Below, piece by piece: positions 55,887 to 64,000 of a DNA stretch of 64,000 nt (within the stretch, counting starts at the first letter, position 1; every line of letters begins with the position of its first letter). Both the position numbers and the translations under genes were made by a program. Source of the stretch: Salipiger profundus (lineage in GTDB: Bacteria > Pseudomonadota > Alphaproteobacteria > Rhodobacterales > Rhodobacteraceae); assembly GCF_001969385.1 (NCBI RefSeq), contig NZ_CP014796.1, forward strand, positions 4,419,501 to 4,483,500, read 5' to 3'. The notes under the pieces were generated by a model. It did no database searches, was not told the origin of the DNA, and saw nothing but the letters and a program-made list of their open reading frames with translations.

Positions 55887-56650
55887 GCTTGCAGGAGGAC
55901 CTGGCCAGTACCCGGGCGAACTCCGTCCGCGGCACCATCCGCGGCGTGGGGCTCGGCCCCGGCGATCCCGAGTTGATGTCGGTCCGGGCGGACCGGCTGC
56001 TGCGCAGCGCGCGCCACGTCGCCTATTTCCGCAAGGCCGGCCGCGCGGGTCAGGCGCGCCGCATCGTCGAGGGGATGCTTCCCGAGGGCGTCGTCGAGAT
56101 CGCCATGGAATATCCGGTCACCACCGAGATCCCGCTGGACGATCCGCGCTACAACGGGATCCTGTCGGCGTTCTATGCAGAGTGCACCGCGCGGCTCAAG
56201 GCGCTGTCGGACGCGGGTCATGACGTGCTGGTGCTCGCCGAGGGCGATCCCTTCTTCTACGGCTCGTTCATGCATCTCCACACCCGGCTGACCGGGCTGG
56301 TCCCGCTCGAGATCGTGCCCGCGATCACCGGCATGTCCGCCGCCTGGGCGGCGACCGGCGCGCCGATCACCTGGGGCGACGACATTCTCAGCACCCTGAT
56401 GGGCACGCTGCCCGAAGAGATGCTGGCCCAGCAGATGCGGAACGCCGATGCGCTGGTGATCATGAAGATCGGGCGCAATATCGAGAAGGTGCGCCGCGCC
56501 CTGCGCCGCGCGGGCCGCTACGAGGACGCCTGGCTGGTGGAATACGCCGCCATGCCGAACCAGACGGTGCAGCGCCTCGCCGAGGCCGAGGGCCGCGTGA
56601 CCCCGTATTTCTCCATCGTCATCGTGCACGGACAGGGGCGCAGGCCATGA
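55883..56650 (+). CDS. cobI: Precorrin-2 C20-methyltransferase
   Basis: CobI methylates precorrin-2 at C20 with SAM. The 255-aa protein shows the corrin methyltransferase opening GVGLGPGDPELMSVRADRLL and the second motif LAEGDPFFYGSFMHLH. Overlaps cobH and cobJ by 4 bases each. Confidence 0.95.
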   Translation: MSLQEDLASTRANSVRGTIRGVGLGPGDPELMSVRADRLLRSARHVAYFRKAGRAGQARRIVEGMLPEGVVEIAMEYPVTTEIPLDDPRYNGILSAFYAECTARLKALSDAGHDVLVLAEGDPFFYGSFMHLHTRLTGLVPLEIVPAITGMSAAWAATGAPITWGDDILSTLMGTLPEEMLAQQMRNADALVIMKIGRNIEKVRRALRRAGRYEDAWLVEYAAMPNQTVQRLAEAEGRVTPYFSIVIVHGQGRRP

Positions 56651-57399
56651 GCGGCAGCATCACCATCGCGGGGCTCGGGCCCGGCGCCGAGGCGCTCGTC
56701 ACCCCCGAGGTCACCGCCGCGGTGGCCGCGGCCACCGACGTGATCGGCTACATCCCCTATGTCGCCCGCGTTGCGCCCCGCCCCGGCCTGACGCTGCACC
56801 CGTCCGACAACCGCGTCGAACTCGACCGCTCGCGCCATGCGCTGGAGCTGGCAACACAAGGGCGGCGCGTCGTGGTCGTCTCATCGGGGGATCCGGGTGT
56901 CTTCGCCATGGCCTCGGCGGTGTTCGAGGCGGTGGAGGCGGGACCGACCGCCTGGCGTGACCTGGATATCCGCGTGCTGCCCGGCATCACCGCGATGCTG
57001 GCGGCGGCGGCGCGGGCCGGTGCTCCGCTCGGGCATGATTTCTGCACCATCAACCTTTCGGACAACCTCAAGCCCTGGTCGCTGATCGAGCGCCGGCTGA
57101 AGCTCGCCGCCCAGGCGGATTTCGCCATGGCGTTCTACAACCCGCGCTCGAAGGCCCGCCCCGAGGGGTTCGCCCGCACGCTGGAGGTTCTCAGGGAGGC
57201 ATGCGGCGACGCGCGCCCGGTGATCTTTGCCCGTGCCGTCTCGACCCCAGAGGAACAGATCCGCGTGGTGCCGCTTCCGCAGTGCACGCCCGAGATGGCG
57301 GACATGCGGACAATGGTGATCGTCGGCAACTCTGCCACGCGGATCATCGAGCGCGCGGGCGCGCCCATCGTCTACACCCCGAGGTCGGTCCCCGCATGA
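56647..57399 (+). CDS. cobJ: Precorrin-3B C17-methyltransferase
   Basis: CobJ methylates C17 and contracts the ring. The 250-aa protein starts with IAGLGPGAEALVTPEV, has VVSSGDPGVFAMASAVFE and the family-specific GHDFCTINLSDNLKPWSLIE. Its 3' end overlaps the 3' end of the opposing cobK by 28 bases. Confidence 0.96.
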   Translation: MSGSITIAGLGPGAEALVTPEVTAAVAAATDVIGYIPYVARVAPRPGLTLHPSDNRVELDRSRHALELATQGRRVVVVSSGDPGVFAMASAVFEAVEAGPTAWRDLDIRVLPGITAMLAAAARAGAPLGHDFCTINLSDNLKPWSLIERRLKLAAQADFAMAFYNPRSKARPEGFARTLEVLREACGDARPVIFARAVSTPEEQIRVVPLPQCTPEMADMRTMVIVGNSATRIIERAGAPIVYTPRSVPA

Positions 57400-58121
57400 G
57401 CCAACCACTCCATCACCTGCGCGATCTCGTGTGTCTCGTGCCGGGGCGGCATCTGCGGCCGGTCGATCATCAGGACCGGCAGGCCGAGACGGCGCGCCGC
57501 CTCGATCTTGGCATAGGCCCCCGCGCCGCCGGAATTCTTCGAGACGACAAGCTCGATGCCGTGCTGCTGCATGAGGGCGATGTCGCCGTCGAGGGCAAAT
57601 GGGCCGCGGTCCACCACGACGGTGCAATCAGGCAGCGGCAGCGCCTCTGGCGGATCGACGAGCCGGAGCAGGTAATGGTGCTGCGGCTGCTCCGCGAAAT
57701 CCATAAGATGCATGCGGCCCACGGCGAGCATCACGCGGCGGCGCGGGCCTGCGAGGGCGCGGCCCGCCCTGGCGATGTCCGGCACATGGGTCCAGCGGTC
57801 GCCCTCTTCCGCCTGCCAAGGCGCGCGGGTGAGCGCGATCAGCGGCACACCGGTCTGCGCGCAAGCGGCCACGGCGTTGCCGCTCATCCGGGCGGCAAAG
57901 GGGTGGGTGGCGTCGATGACATGGGTGATGCGGTTTTCCGCGATGTAACGCGCCAGCCCCTCCGCCCCGCCGAATCCCCCGACCCGCAGCGGCAAAGCCT
58001 GTGCCGCCGGGCTCGCCACGCGCCCTGCCATGGAGATCGTGCCGTTCACCCCGGCCTCGGCAAGGGCGCGGCCAAGGCGGGTGCCCTCGGTGGTGCCGCC
58101 CAGCACGAGAAGGTTGGTCAT
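57372..58121 (-). CDS. cobK: Precorrin-6A reductase, antisense within the cob operon
   Basis: CobK reduces precorrin-6A to 6B with NADPH. The 249-aa product starts NLLVLGGTTEGTRLGRALAE, has HVIDATHPFAARMSGNA and ends with VSKNSGGAGAYAKIEAARRL. It is the only pathway gene on the minus strand, sitting exactly between cobJ and cobL. Its ATG shares the palindrome CATG (58119-58122) with the cobL ATG on the other strand, so its promoter must lie inside cobL. Confidence 0.95.
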   Translation of the reverse strand: MTNLLVLGGTTEGTRLGRALAEAGVNGTISMAGRVASPAAQALPLRVGGFGGAEGLARYIAENRITHVIDATHPFAARMSGNAVAACAQTGVPLIALTRAPWQAEEGDRWTHVPDIARAGRALAGPRRRVMLAVGRMHLMDFAEQPQHHYLLRLVDPPEALPLPDCTVVVDRGPFALDGDIALMQQHGIELVVSKNSGGAGAYAKIEAARRLGLPVLMIDRPQMPPRHETHEIAQVMEWLAHAGTDLGV

Positions 58122-59316
58122 GTCTGAGGCTCCGTGGCTGACCATCGTCGGTGTCGGAGAGGATGGCCCGGACGGGCTGTGCGCTGCAAGCCGAAGCGCG
58201 CTGGATGCCGCAGAGGTGGTCATGGGACCGCCCCGCCATCTTGCGCTGCTGCCCGAGGGCGGCGCGGAACGCATCGCATGGCCTGTGCCCTTTGCCGACG
58301 GGGTGGAGCAGTTGCTTGGCCTGCGCGGCCGGCAGGTTGTGGCGCTGGCCTCGGGCGATCCGTTCTGGTTCGGCGCGGGCGCGGTGCTGGCGCGCAGGCT
58401 GTCGCCCGGAGACTGGCGCGCTCTGCCCGGGCGATCCTGTTTCGCGCTGGCCGCCGCCCGGCTGGGCTGGCCGCTCGAGGACACCGTCTGTCTCGGGCTG
58501 CACGCCGCACCGCTGGCACGGATGCGCCCGGTCCTGGCGCCGGGGCGCAGGATGCTGGTGCTGCTGCGCGACGGCGCCGCGGTGGCGCAGCTTGCGGGAT
58601 ACCTCGCGCAGGAAGGGTTCGGCGCGTCGGACCTGCACATCATGGAACGCCTCGGCGGTCCGTCCGAGCGTCTTACACGCCAGCGCGCCGATGCGGGTGC
58701 CGGATCGCACGAGGCGCCGGTCTGTGTCGGCGTCGAGGTGGCCGGCAAGGGCCGGGTGCTGCCGCTCGCCTCGGGACGGGCGGATGACTGGTTCGACAAT
58801 GACGGCCAGATCACCAGGCGCCCGGTGCGCGCGCTGACCCTTTCGGCGCTGGCGCCCCGGCCCTTCGAGCATCTGTGGGACATCGGCGGTGGCTCGGGGT
58901 CCATCGCCATCGAATGGCTGCTGTCCGATGTCTCGCTGACGGCCACCACCATCGAGCCGCGCCCCGACAGGGCTGCGCGCATCACCGCCAACGCCGCGAG
59001 GCTTGGAGTCGAACGGCTGCGCGTGGTGCCCGGCTCGGCGCCCGAGGCGCTAAAGGGGCTGGAGACGCCGCAGGCGGTCTTCGTCGGCGGCGGGCTGGAT
59101 GCGGCCCTGCTCGGCTGGCTGACCACCCACCTCCCACGCGGCACGCGGATCGTTGCCAACGCGGTGACGCTGGAAACCGAAGCGCTGCTGATCGCGGCCC
59201 AGGCGGCGCATGGCGGTGATCTGCTGCGGGTGCAGCTGTCGGAAACGCGCGCGCTCGGCTCGAAACGTGGTTGGCAGACCGCCTTCCCGATCCTGCAATG
59301 GAGCGCCGTGCCATGA
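58120..59316 (+). CDS. cobL: Precorrin-6Y C5,15-methyltransferase (decarboxylating)
   Basis: CobL methylates C5 and C15 and removes the C12 acetate carboxyl. The 398-aa protein fuses the CbiE domain ([15 protein letters not shown] at the N-terminus) with a CbiT Rossmann domain ([16 protein letters not shown] near residue 252). The start at 58120 gives [12 protein letters not shown]; a longer frame upstream would run into cobK. Overlaps cobE by 4 bases. Confidence 0.95.
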   Translation: MSEAPWLTIVGVGEDGPDGLCAASRSALDAAEVVMGPPRHLALLPEGGAERIAWPVPFADGVEQLLGLRGRQVVALASGDPFWFGAGAVLARRLSPGDWRALPGRSCFALAAARLGWPLEDTVCLGLHAAPLARMRPVLAPGRRMLVLLRDGAAVAQLAGYLAQEGFGASDLHIMERLGGPSERLTRQRADAGAGSHEAPVCVGVEVAGKGRVLPLASGRADDWFDNDGQITRRPVRALTLSALAPRPFEHLWDIGGGSGSIAIEWLLSDVSLTATTIEPRPDRAARITANAARLGVERLRVVPGSAPEALKGLETPQAVFVGGGLDAALLGWLTTHLPRGTRIVANAVTLETEALLIAAQAAHGGDLLRVQLSETRALGSKRGWQTAFPILQWSAVP

Positions 59317-59687
59317 TCGTCGCGGGGTTCGGATTTCGCACCAGCGCGGGACCGGAGAGCCTGCGCGACGCCCTCGCCCGCGCGGGCCAGCGTCCGCAGC
59401 GGATCGCCACCGCCGAGGACAAGGCCACATCCCGCGCCTTCATCGACTTTGCCCAAGCCGAGGCGCTGCCCGCCCAGGCGATCCCCCCCGACGCGTTGAC
59501 GGCCCAGGTCACGCTGACCGCCTCGTCCCGCGTGCTGGCAGAACGCGGCACCGGCTCGGTGGCCGAGGCCGCCGCCCTGGCTGCCGCAGGCCCCGGTGCG
59601 CGGCTCCTGGGGCCGCGGGTCTTTTCATCCGACCGCATGGCGAGCTGCGCGCTCGCCCTGCAAGATCTCGAAGGACAGGACACATGA
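59313..59687 (+). CDS. cobE: Cobalamin biosynthesis protein CobE
   Basis: The 124-aa product starts [20 protein letters not shown] and resembles the C-terminal domain of CbiG, as CobE does. CobE is required in the aerobic pathway but its exact reaction is unsettled. ATGA overlaps with cobL and cobM place it firmly in the operon. Confidence 0.88.
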   Translation: MIVAGFGFRTSAGPESLRDALARAGQRPQRIATAEDKATSRAFIDFAQAEALPAQAIPPDALTAQVTLTASSRVLAERGTGSVAEAAALAAAGPGARLLGPRVFSSDRMASCALALQDLEGQDT

Positions 59688-60484
59688 CCGTTCACTTCAT
59701 CGGCGCCGGTCCCGGCGCGCCCGACCTGCTGACCCTGCGCGGCCGCGACATCATCGCCTCGTGTCCGGTCTGCCTCTACGCCGGGTCGCTGGTGCCCGAG
59801 GCGATCCTTGCCCATTGCCCGCCCGGTGCGCGCATCGTCAACACCGCGCCGCTGAGCCTCGACGAGATCATCGACGAGATCCGCGCGGCCCATGACGGGG
59901 GTCAGGACGTGGCCCGGCTGCATTCAGGCGATCTTTCGGTCTGGTCCGCCATGGGCGAGCAGATGCGTCGCCTGAAGGCCGAAGGAATCCCTGTGTCGGT
60001 GACGCCGGGCGTTCCGTCCTTTGCCGCCGCCGCCGCCGCTCTGGGGGCCGAGCTTACGCTGCCTGGCCTCGCCCAATCGCTGGTGCTGACCCGCACGCCG
60101 GGGCGGGCCTCTTCGATGCCCGAGGGCGAGACGCTGACCAATTTCGCCGCCACCGGTGCGACGCTGGCGATTCACCTGTCGATCCAGAACATCGCCGCAG
60201 TGGTGCGTGACCTCGCACCCGCTTATGGCGCGGACTGCCCTGTTGCCGTGGTCTTTCGCGCCAGCTGGCCGGACGAGCGTATCATTCGCGGCAAGCTCGC
60301 GGACATCGAAACCCGTCTCGACGCCGGCATCACCCGCACCGCGCTGATCCTCGTCGGCCCGGCGCTCGGCGGCGAGGGGTTTGCCGAGAGCTGCCTCTAT
60401 GCCGCCGACTACGACCGGCGCTACAGGCCGCAAACTGCAGACAGCCCGTGGCAGGACTGGACCCCGGAGCCGCAGGATGGCTGA
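59684..60484 (+). CDS. cobM: Precorrin-4 C11-methyltransferase
   Basis: CobM methylates C11 of precorrin-4. The 266-aa protein has [28 protein letters not shown] and the second motif [18 protein letters not shown], all characteristic of this methyltransferase. It overlaps cobE by 4 bases and cobB by 8. Confidence 0.96.
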   Translation: MTVHFIGAGPGAPDLLTLRGRDIIASCPVCLYAGSLVPEAILAHCPPGARIVNTAPLSLDEIIDEIRAAHDGGQDVARLHSGDLSVWSAMGEQMRRLKAEGIPVSVTPGVPSFAAAAAALGAELTLPGLAQSLVLTRTPGRASSMPEGETLTNFAATGATLAIHLSIQNIAAVVRDLAPAYGADCPVAVVFRASWPDERIIRGKLADIETRLDAGITRTALILVGPALGGEGFAESCLYAADYDRRYRPQTADSPWQDWTPEPQDG

Positions 60485-61787
60485 CGGGCTGATGATCTCG
60501 GCCCCCGCCTCGGGGACCGGCAAGACCACGGTGATGCTGGGCCTGCTCCGGGCGCTGACCGAGGACGGCGTCAAGGTGCAGCCCTTCAAGTCCGGGCCCG
60601 ACTACATCGACCCGGCCTTCCACCTTGCGGCGGCGGGGCGGCACAGCTTCAACCTCGACGGCTGGGCGATGGGCGACCGGCTCTGGCACGCCATCGCGGC
60701 GCAGGCGGCGGGGGCAGATATCTGCGTCGCGGAAGGGTCGATGGGGCTCTATGACGGGGTCGCCACCAAGGGCCTGCGCGGCTTCGGCAGCAGCGCCGAG
60801 ACGGCGGTTTCGATGGGCTGGCCGGTGGTGCTGGTGATCGACGTCAGCGGACAGGCGCAGAGCGCCGCCGCCACCGCGCTGGGATTCCGGCAATACATGC
60901 CCGAGCTGCCCTTTGCGGGCGTGATCCTCAACCGCTGCGCCTCGCCCCGGCACGAGCGGCTGGCCCGGGCCGGGATGGACCGCGCCGGGCTGCCGGTGTT
61001 GGGCGTGCTGCCCCGGCGCGGCGATCTGGCGCTGCCCGAGCGGCATCTGGGGCTGATCCAGGCGGTCGAGCATCCCGACCTCGACAAGGCCATCGCAGGC
61101 TATGCCGCCTTTCTGCGCGAACACGTGGACATTGGCGCGATCCGGGCGGCGGCGCGCGGCCATGCGCTGCCGGCTCCAGGCGCCCTGCCCCGCCCCCCGG
61201 CGCAGCGCATCGCGATTGCCCGCGATGCGGCATTCTCCTTCACCTATCCGCACCTGCTGGAAGGCTGGCACGCGGCGGGCGCCGAGATCCTGCCCTTCTC
61301 GCCACTGGCCGACGAGTCCCCTGCCGCCGATGCCGATCTGGTCTGGCTGCCCGGCGGCTACCCCGAGCTGCATGCCGGGCAGCTTTCTGCAGCCGGGAGT
61401 TTCCGCGCGGGGCTGCGGGCCTTCGCAGAGACCCGCCCCGTTCATGGCGAGTGCGGCGGCTACATGGCGCTTGGCGCCGGGCTGATCGACAAGGAGGGCA
61501 CGCGGCACGAGATGGCCGGGCTGCTCGGTCTCGTGACCAGCTACGAAAAGCGAAAGTTCCACCTCGGCTATCGCCGCGCGGTGCTGAGCGCGCCGATGCC
61601 CGGAAGCGCCCCCGGCGCGGCGCTGCGCGGGCACGAGTTCCACTACTCGACCATTCTCGAACAGCCCGACGCACCACTGGCAAGCGTCAGCGACGCCGAC
61701 GGCGCGCCCGTGCCCGAGACGGGTTCGGTGCGCGGCAACGTCACCGGCACCTTCTTTCACCTCATTTCCCGGGAGACCCCGTCATGA
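60477..61787 (+). CDS. cobB: Hydrogenobyrinic acid a,c-diamide synthase (glutamine-hydrolysing)
   Basis: CobB amidates the a and c carboxyls of hydrogenobyrinic acid with ATP and glutamine, just before cobalt insertion. The 436-aa protein has the P-loop [15 protein letters not shown] and a C-terminal glutaminase with the nucleophile in [12 protein letters not shown]. The start at 60477 overlaps the end of cobM by 8 bases; the reading frame is open further upstream but cobM occupies it. Confidence 0.95.
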   Translation: MADGLMISAPASGTGKTTVMLGLLRALTEDGVKVQPFKSGPDYIDPAFHLAAAGRHSFNLDGWAMGDRLWHAIAAQAAGADICVAEGSMGLYDGVATKGLRGFGSSAETAVSMGWPVVLVIDVSGQAQSAAATALGFRQYMPELPFAGVILNRCASPRHERLARAGMDRAGLPVLGVLPRRGDLALPERHLGLIQAVEHPDLDKAIAGYAAFLREHVDIGAIRAAARGHALPAPGALPRPPAQRIAIARDAAFSFTYPHLLEGWHAAGAEILPFSPLADESPAADADLVWLPGGYPELHAGQLSAAGSFRAGLRAFAETRPVHGECGGYMALGAGLIDKEGTRHEMAGLLGLVTSYEKRKFHLGYRRAVLSAPMPGSAPGAALRGHEFHYSTILEQPDAPLASVSDADGAPVPETGSVRGNVTGTFFHLISRETPS

Positions 61788-62503
61788 GCGGTTTCGTCAG
61801 TTTCGTCAGCTCCGGCCCCGGCGATCCCGAGTTGCTGACACTCAAGGCCGTGGACCGCCTGGGCCGCGCCGATGCGGTTCTCTACGACGATCTCTCGGCC
61901 GGTCCGATCCTCGAACACGCGCGTGAGGGGGCGGACCTCGTCGGCGTCGGAAAACGTGCCGGGCGGCCCTCGCCCCGGCAGGATCACGTCAGCCGCCTGC
62001 TGGTGGAGTATGCCGGGGTCGGTCAGCGCGTGGTGCGGCTGAAATCCGGCGACGGCGGCATCTTCGGCCGGCTCGAGGAAGAGCTGACCGCGCTCAGGGA
62101 GGCCGGGATCGACTACGAGATCATCCCCGGTGTGCCCTCGGCCTGTGCGGCGGCGGCAGCGGCGGGCATCCCTCTGACCCGGCGGCTGACCGCGCGGCGG
62201 GTGCAATTCGCCACCGGCCACGACCTGACCGGCGCGCTGCCCGAGGATGCCAATATCGCGGCTCTGGCCGACCCGATGGCGACCACGGCGATCTTCATGG
62301 GCAAACGCACCTTCCCCGGCCTTGCCGCGCGCCTGATCGCAGAGGGGCTGCCCCCCGAGACGCCCGCGATGCTGGCGGAATCCGTCAGCCGCCCCGACCA
62401 GCAGATCTCGCGCCATACCGTCGCGAGCCTGGCCGCGCGGCTTGCGAACGAGCCCGGCGACAAGGCCGGGCTCATCCTGTTCGGACCTTTGGCAGAGGAG
62501 TGA
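61784..62503 (+). CDS. cobA: Uroporphyrinogen-III C-methyltransferase
   Basis: CobA makes precorrin-2 from uroporphyrinogen III by two methylations, the entry to the corrin pathway. The 239-aa protein has GPGDPELLTLKAVDRLGRAD, LYDDLSAG and RLKSGDGGIFGRLEEE. There is no siroheme (CysG) fusion. Its ATG overlaps the cobB stop. A cobalamin riboswitch follows about 30 bases downstream. Confidence 0.95.
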   Translation: MSGFVSFVSSGPGDPELLTLKAVDRLGRADAVLYDDLSAGPILEHAREGADLVGVGKRAGRPSPRQDHVSRLLVEYAGVGQRVVRLKSGDGGIFGRLEEELTALREAGIDYEIIPGVPSACAAAAAAGIPLTRRLTARRVQFATGHDLTGALPEDANIAALADPMATTAIFMGKRTFPGLAARLIAEGLPPETPAMLAESVSRPDQQISRHTVASLAARLANEPGDKAGLILFGPLAEE

Positions 62504-62535
62504 AACGACCCGGCCCCGCAAGGGGCCACCGCCGA

Positions 62536-62690
62536 GAGGGTGCGCCGCCATGCGCGGCCGCAGGGAACCGGGTGAAAGGCCCGGACTGCCCCCGCAACTG
62601 TAAGCGAAGAGCGCCGAGGATCATCCCACTGGCAACCCTGCCGGGAAGGGCCGAGGCGCGGTGAGACGCGAGTCAGGAGACCTGCCCTTC
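62536..62690 (+). ncRNA. Cobalamin riboswitch 2, upstream of cbiM
   Basis: Ordered aptamer elements: GAGAGGGTGCGCCGCC, AGGGAACCGGGTGAAA (62562), GGACTGCCCCCGCAACTGTA (62583), CCCACTGG (62625), CCGGGAAGGGCCGAGGCG (62641) and the B12 box TCAGGAGACCTGCCC (62673). It ends about 70 bases before the cbiM ATG. A hairpin GGCCCC-GCAA-GGGGCC (62512-62527) sits before it and a near copy (62703-62717) after it, the latter a possible expression platform. Confidence 0.93.
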
Positions 62691-62759
62691 GGCACCTCAA
62701 CCGCCCCGCAAAGGGGCCAGCGCTGCCGGTGGGGCAGCATAACGAGAAAGGACATATCA

Positions 62760-63434
62760 ATGCATATCGAACCCGGCGTCGTCGACGGCGCCAAGATGAT
62801 GTTCGCGGTTGCCACGGCGGCGGGCGCGGCGGGCCATACCGCAAAGGAGGTCGTCCAGGACGTCAAGGCGGGCGGTGCACTGTCGCTGCTGCCGCGCACT
62901 GTTCTCGCGGCCATCGGCACCTTTGTCTTCTTCGAGCTGCTGCCGCATTTCGCGGTGGGCATCTCGGAGGTGCACTTCATCCTCGGCTCGACCCTGTTCC
63001 TGTTGCTGGGCACCGCCCCTGCGGCGCTGGGGCTGGCGCTCGGCCTGCTGATCCAGGGGATGTTCTTTGCGCCGACCGACCTGCCGATGTATTTCGTCAA
63101 CGTCACCACGCTTCTGGTGCCGCTGTTCGCAGCCTCCGCTCTGGCCCGCCGCGTCGTCGCACCGGGCACCGCTTATGTCGATCTGCGCTATGCGGACGTG
63201 CTGAAACTCTCGGCGATCTACCAGGGCGGCGTTGTCGCCTGGGTCGCGTTCTGGGCCTTCTACGGCCAGGGCGTTTCGGTTGGCACGCTGGCGTCGGTCG
63301 GCACCTTCGGCGCGGCCTACATGATGGTGATCCTGATCGAGCCGCTGGCCGATCTGGCAGCCCTCGCTGCGGCCAAGTCCGCCCGTGACAGCGGTATCGC
63401 CCGCCTGTTCACCCCGCGTCTCTACGCGGCCTGA
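62760..63434 (+). CDS. cbiM: CbiM-like cobalt transport membrane protein
   Basis: CbiM is the core substrate-binding membrane subunit of cobalt ECF importers. The 224-aa product starts MHIEPGVVDGAKM, with the N-terminal Met-His that coordinates cobalt, and has about six membrane helices. The start at 62760 follows GAAAGGACA; the open frame upstream covers the riboswitch. No cbiN, cbiQ or cbiO follows. A cobalamin riboswitch controls it, and a terminator closes it as a single-gene unit. Confidence 0.88.
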   Translation: MHIEPGVVDGAKMMFAVATAAGAAGHTAKEVVQDVKAGGALSLLPRTVLAAIGTFVFFELLPHFAVGISEVHFILGSTLFLLLGTAPAALGLALGLLIQGMFFAPTDLPMYFVNVTTLLVPLFAASALARRVVAPGTAYVDLRYADVLKLSAIYQGGVVAWVAFWAFYGQGVSVGTLASVGTFGAAYMMVILIEPLADLAALAAAKSARDSGIARLFTPRLYAA

Positions 63435-63444
63435 AGCCATTGCC

Positions 63445-63477
63445 GCCGGAGCCCCCTCAATCGGGGCTCCGGCTTTT
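63445..63477 (+). terminator. Intrinsic terminator of cbiM
   Basis: GCCGGAGCCCC and GGGGCTCCGGC form a perfect 11-bp stem with a 7-base loop, followed by TTTT, 10 bases after the cbiM stop codon. Confidence 0.92.
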
Positions 63478-63496
63478 GCATGCAGGAATGACACGG

Positions 63497-64000
63497 ATGG
63501 ACGATCTCTGGCTCATCGGCATCGGCACCGGAAGCCCGGCGCATGTCACGCTCGAAGGACTGCAGGCGCTGCGCGATGCAACGGTGATCCTCGTGCCCCA
63601 CAAGGGCGAGGGAAAGGACGCGCTTGCCGCGTTGCGATACGGGATCATCGAGGCCTCGGGGGCGCAGGCCGAAGTCCGAAGCTTTGATTACCCGGTGCGC
63701 GATCCCGCCCTGCCTTATAATCGACGGGTCATCGAATGGCACGACGAGATTGCCCGGCGCTGGGTCGCCGCGATGCAGAGCGCACCGCCGGGGCCGGTGG
63801 CGCTGCTGGTCTGGGGAGATCCCGCGCTCTACGACAGCACGCTACGGATCGCCGAACGGATGGTGCCCCGTCCCCGTCTGAGGGTGGTGCCCGGGATCAC
63901 CGCGATACAGGCGCTGACGGCGGCCCACGCGATCCCGCTCAACACGGTGAACGGACCGGTCAAGATCACCACCGGACGGCAGCTGCGCGACCATGGCTGG
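63497..64000 (+). CDS. cobF: Precorrin-6A synthase (deacetylating), 5' part
   Basis: CobF methylates precorrin-5 at C1 and removes the acetyl group to give precorrin-6A. The first 168 codons lie in the window; the gene runs off its end. MDDLWLIGIGTGSPAHVTLE, LVPHKGEGKDALAALR and LVWGDPALYDSTLRIAER are typical of CobF. The start at 63497 is preferred because AGGA lies about eight bases upstream; an ATG at 63488 in the same frame touches it. Confidence 0.93.
   Translation, partial: MDDLWLIGIGTGSPAHVTLEGLQALRDATVILVPHKGEGKDALAALRYGIIEASGAQAEVRSFDYPVRDPALPYNRRVIEWHDEIARRWVAAMQSAPPGPVALLVWGDPALYDSTLRIAERMVPRPRLRVVPGITAIQALTAAHAIPLNTVNGPVKITTGRQLRDHGW

Noticed and set aside
62661-62759. An N-terminal extension of CbiM
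   Set aside because: It would translate the B12 box of the riboswitch; the start at 62760 has a ribosome site and gives the cobalt-binding Met-His N-terminus.

Overview
The window is GC-rich chromosomal DNA from an alphaproteobacterium, almost certainly a member of the Rhodobacteraceae (Roseobacter group). The evidence is a complete nuo operon carrying the accessory genes typical of this family (DUF5333, DUF5337, a helix-hairpin-helix extension on NuoE), a DksA without zinc-binding cysteines, an FnrL-type box, and a dispersed intergenic repeat common in this family. Genus cannot be settled from sequence reading alone.

Region 1 (1-23.3 kb, minus strand) holds respiratory complex I: nuoA-B-C-D-E-F-G-H-I-J-K-L-M-N in order, interleaved with small accessory genes. 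These include four lipoproteins or exported proteins, a DUF5333 protein, a DUF5337 membrane protein, a membrane-anchored protein sharing its C-terminal domain with NuoE, a CMD-fold protein, and short ORFs coupled to nuoD, nuoK and the CMD gene. A good intrinsic terminator follows nuoN. Beyond it lie birA, coaX and rnj.

Region 2 (23.5-34.2 kb, mostly minus) is a leucine/isovalerate (liu) catabolic cluster: ivd, an acyl-CoA ligase, liuB, liuD, liuC and HMG-CoA lyase, with a GST and an ASCH protein inserted. A plus-strand ompW with a perfect FNR box sits between ivd and the rest.

Region 3 (34.2-44.3 kb) is housekeeping: a split-barrel FMN protein, creA, a frameshifted FAD monooxygenase, dksA, a MoxR ATPase, a GNAT, an FbpC-type ATPase, a PIN protein, rlmI and edd.

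Region 4 (44.4-48.3 kb) is a degraded mobile island. It holds an IS3 remnant, a decayed COG0523 GTPase beside an apparently intact zinT with a Zur-like box, and a complete IS5 element. Both transposase genes are broken by related hairpin insertions of 38 and 41 bp with identical ends. This is the most unusual signal in the window.

Region 5 (48.4-64 kb) is the aerobic cobalamin pathway: cobO, then DUF1636-cobW-cobN-cobG-cobH-cobI-cobJ-(cobK antisense)-cobL-cobE-cobM-cobB-cobA, cbiM and the start of cobF. Two cobalamin riboswitches lie in front of DUF1636 and cbiM. Most genes are joined by ATGA overlaps, so the plus-strand genes probably form one translationally coupled operon making hydrogenobyrinic acid diamide and inserting cobalt. 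cobK runs the other way, and its start codon overlaps that of cobL. A copy of the dispersed intergenic repeat lies in frame inside cobN.
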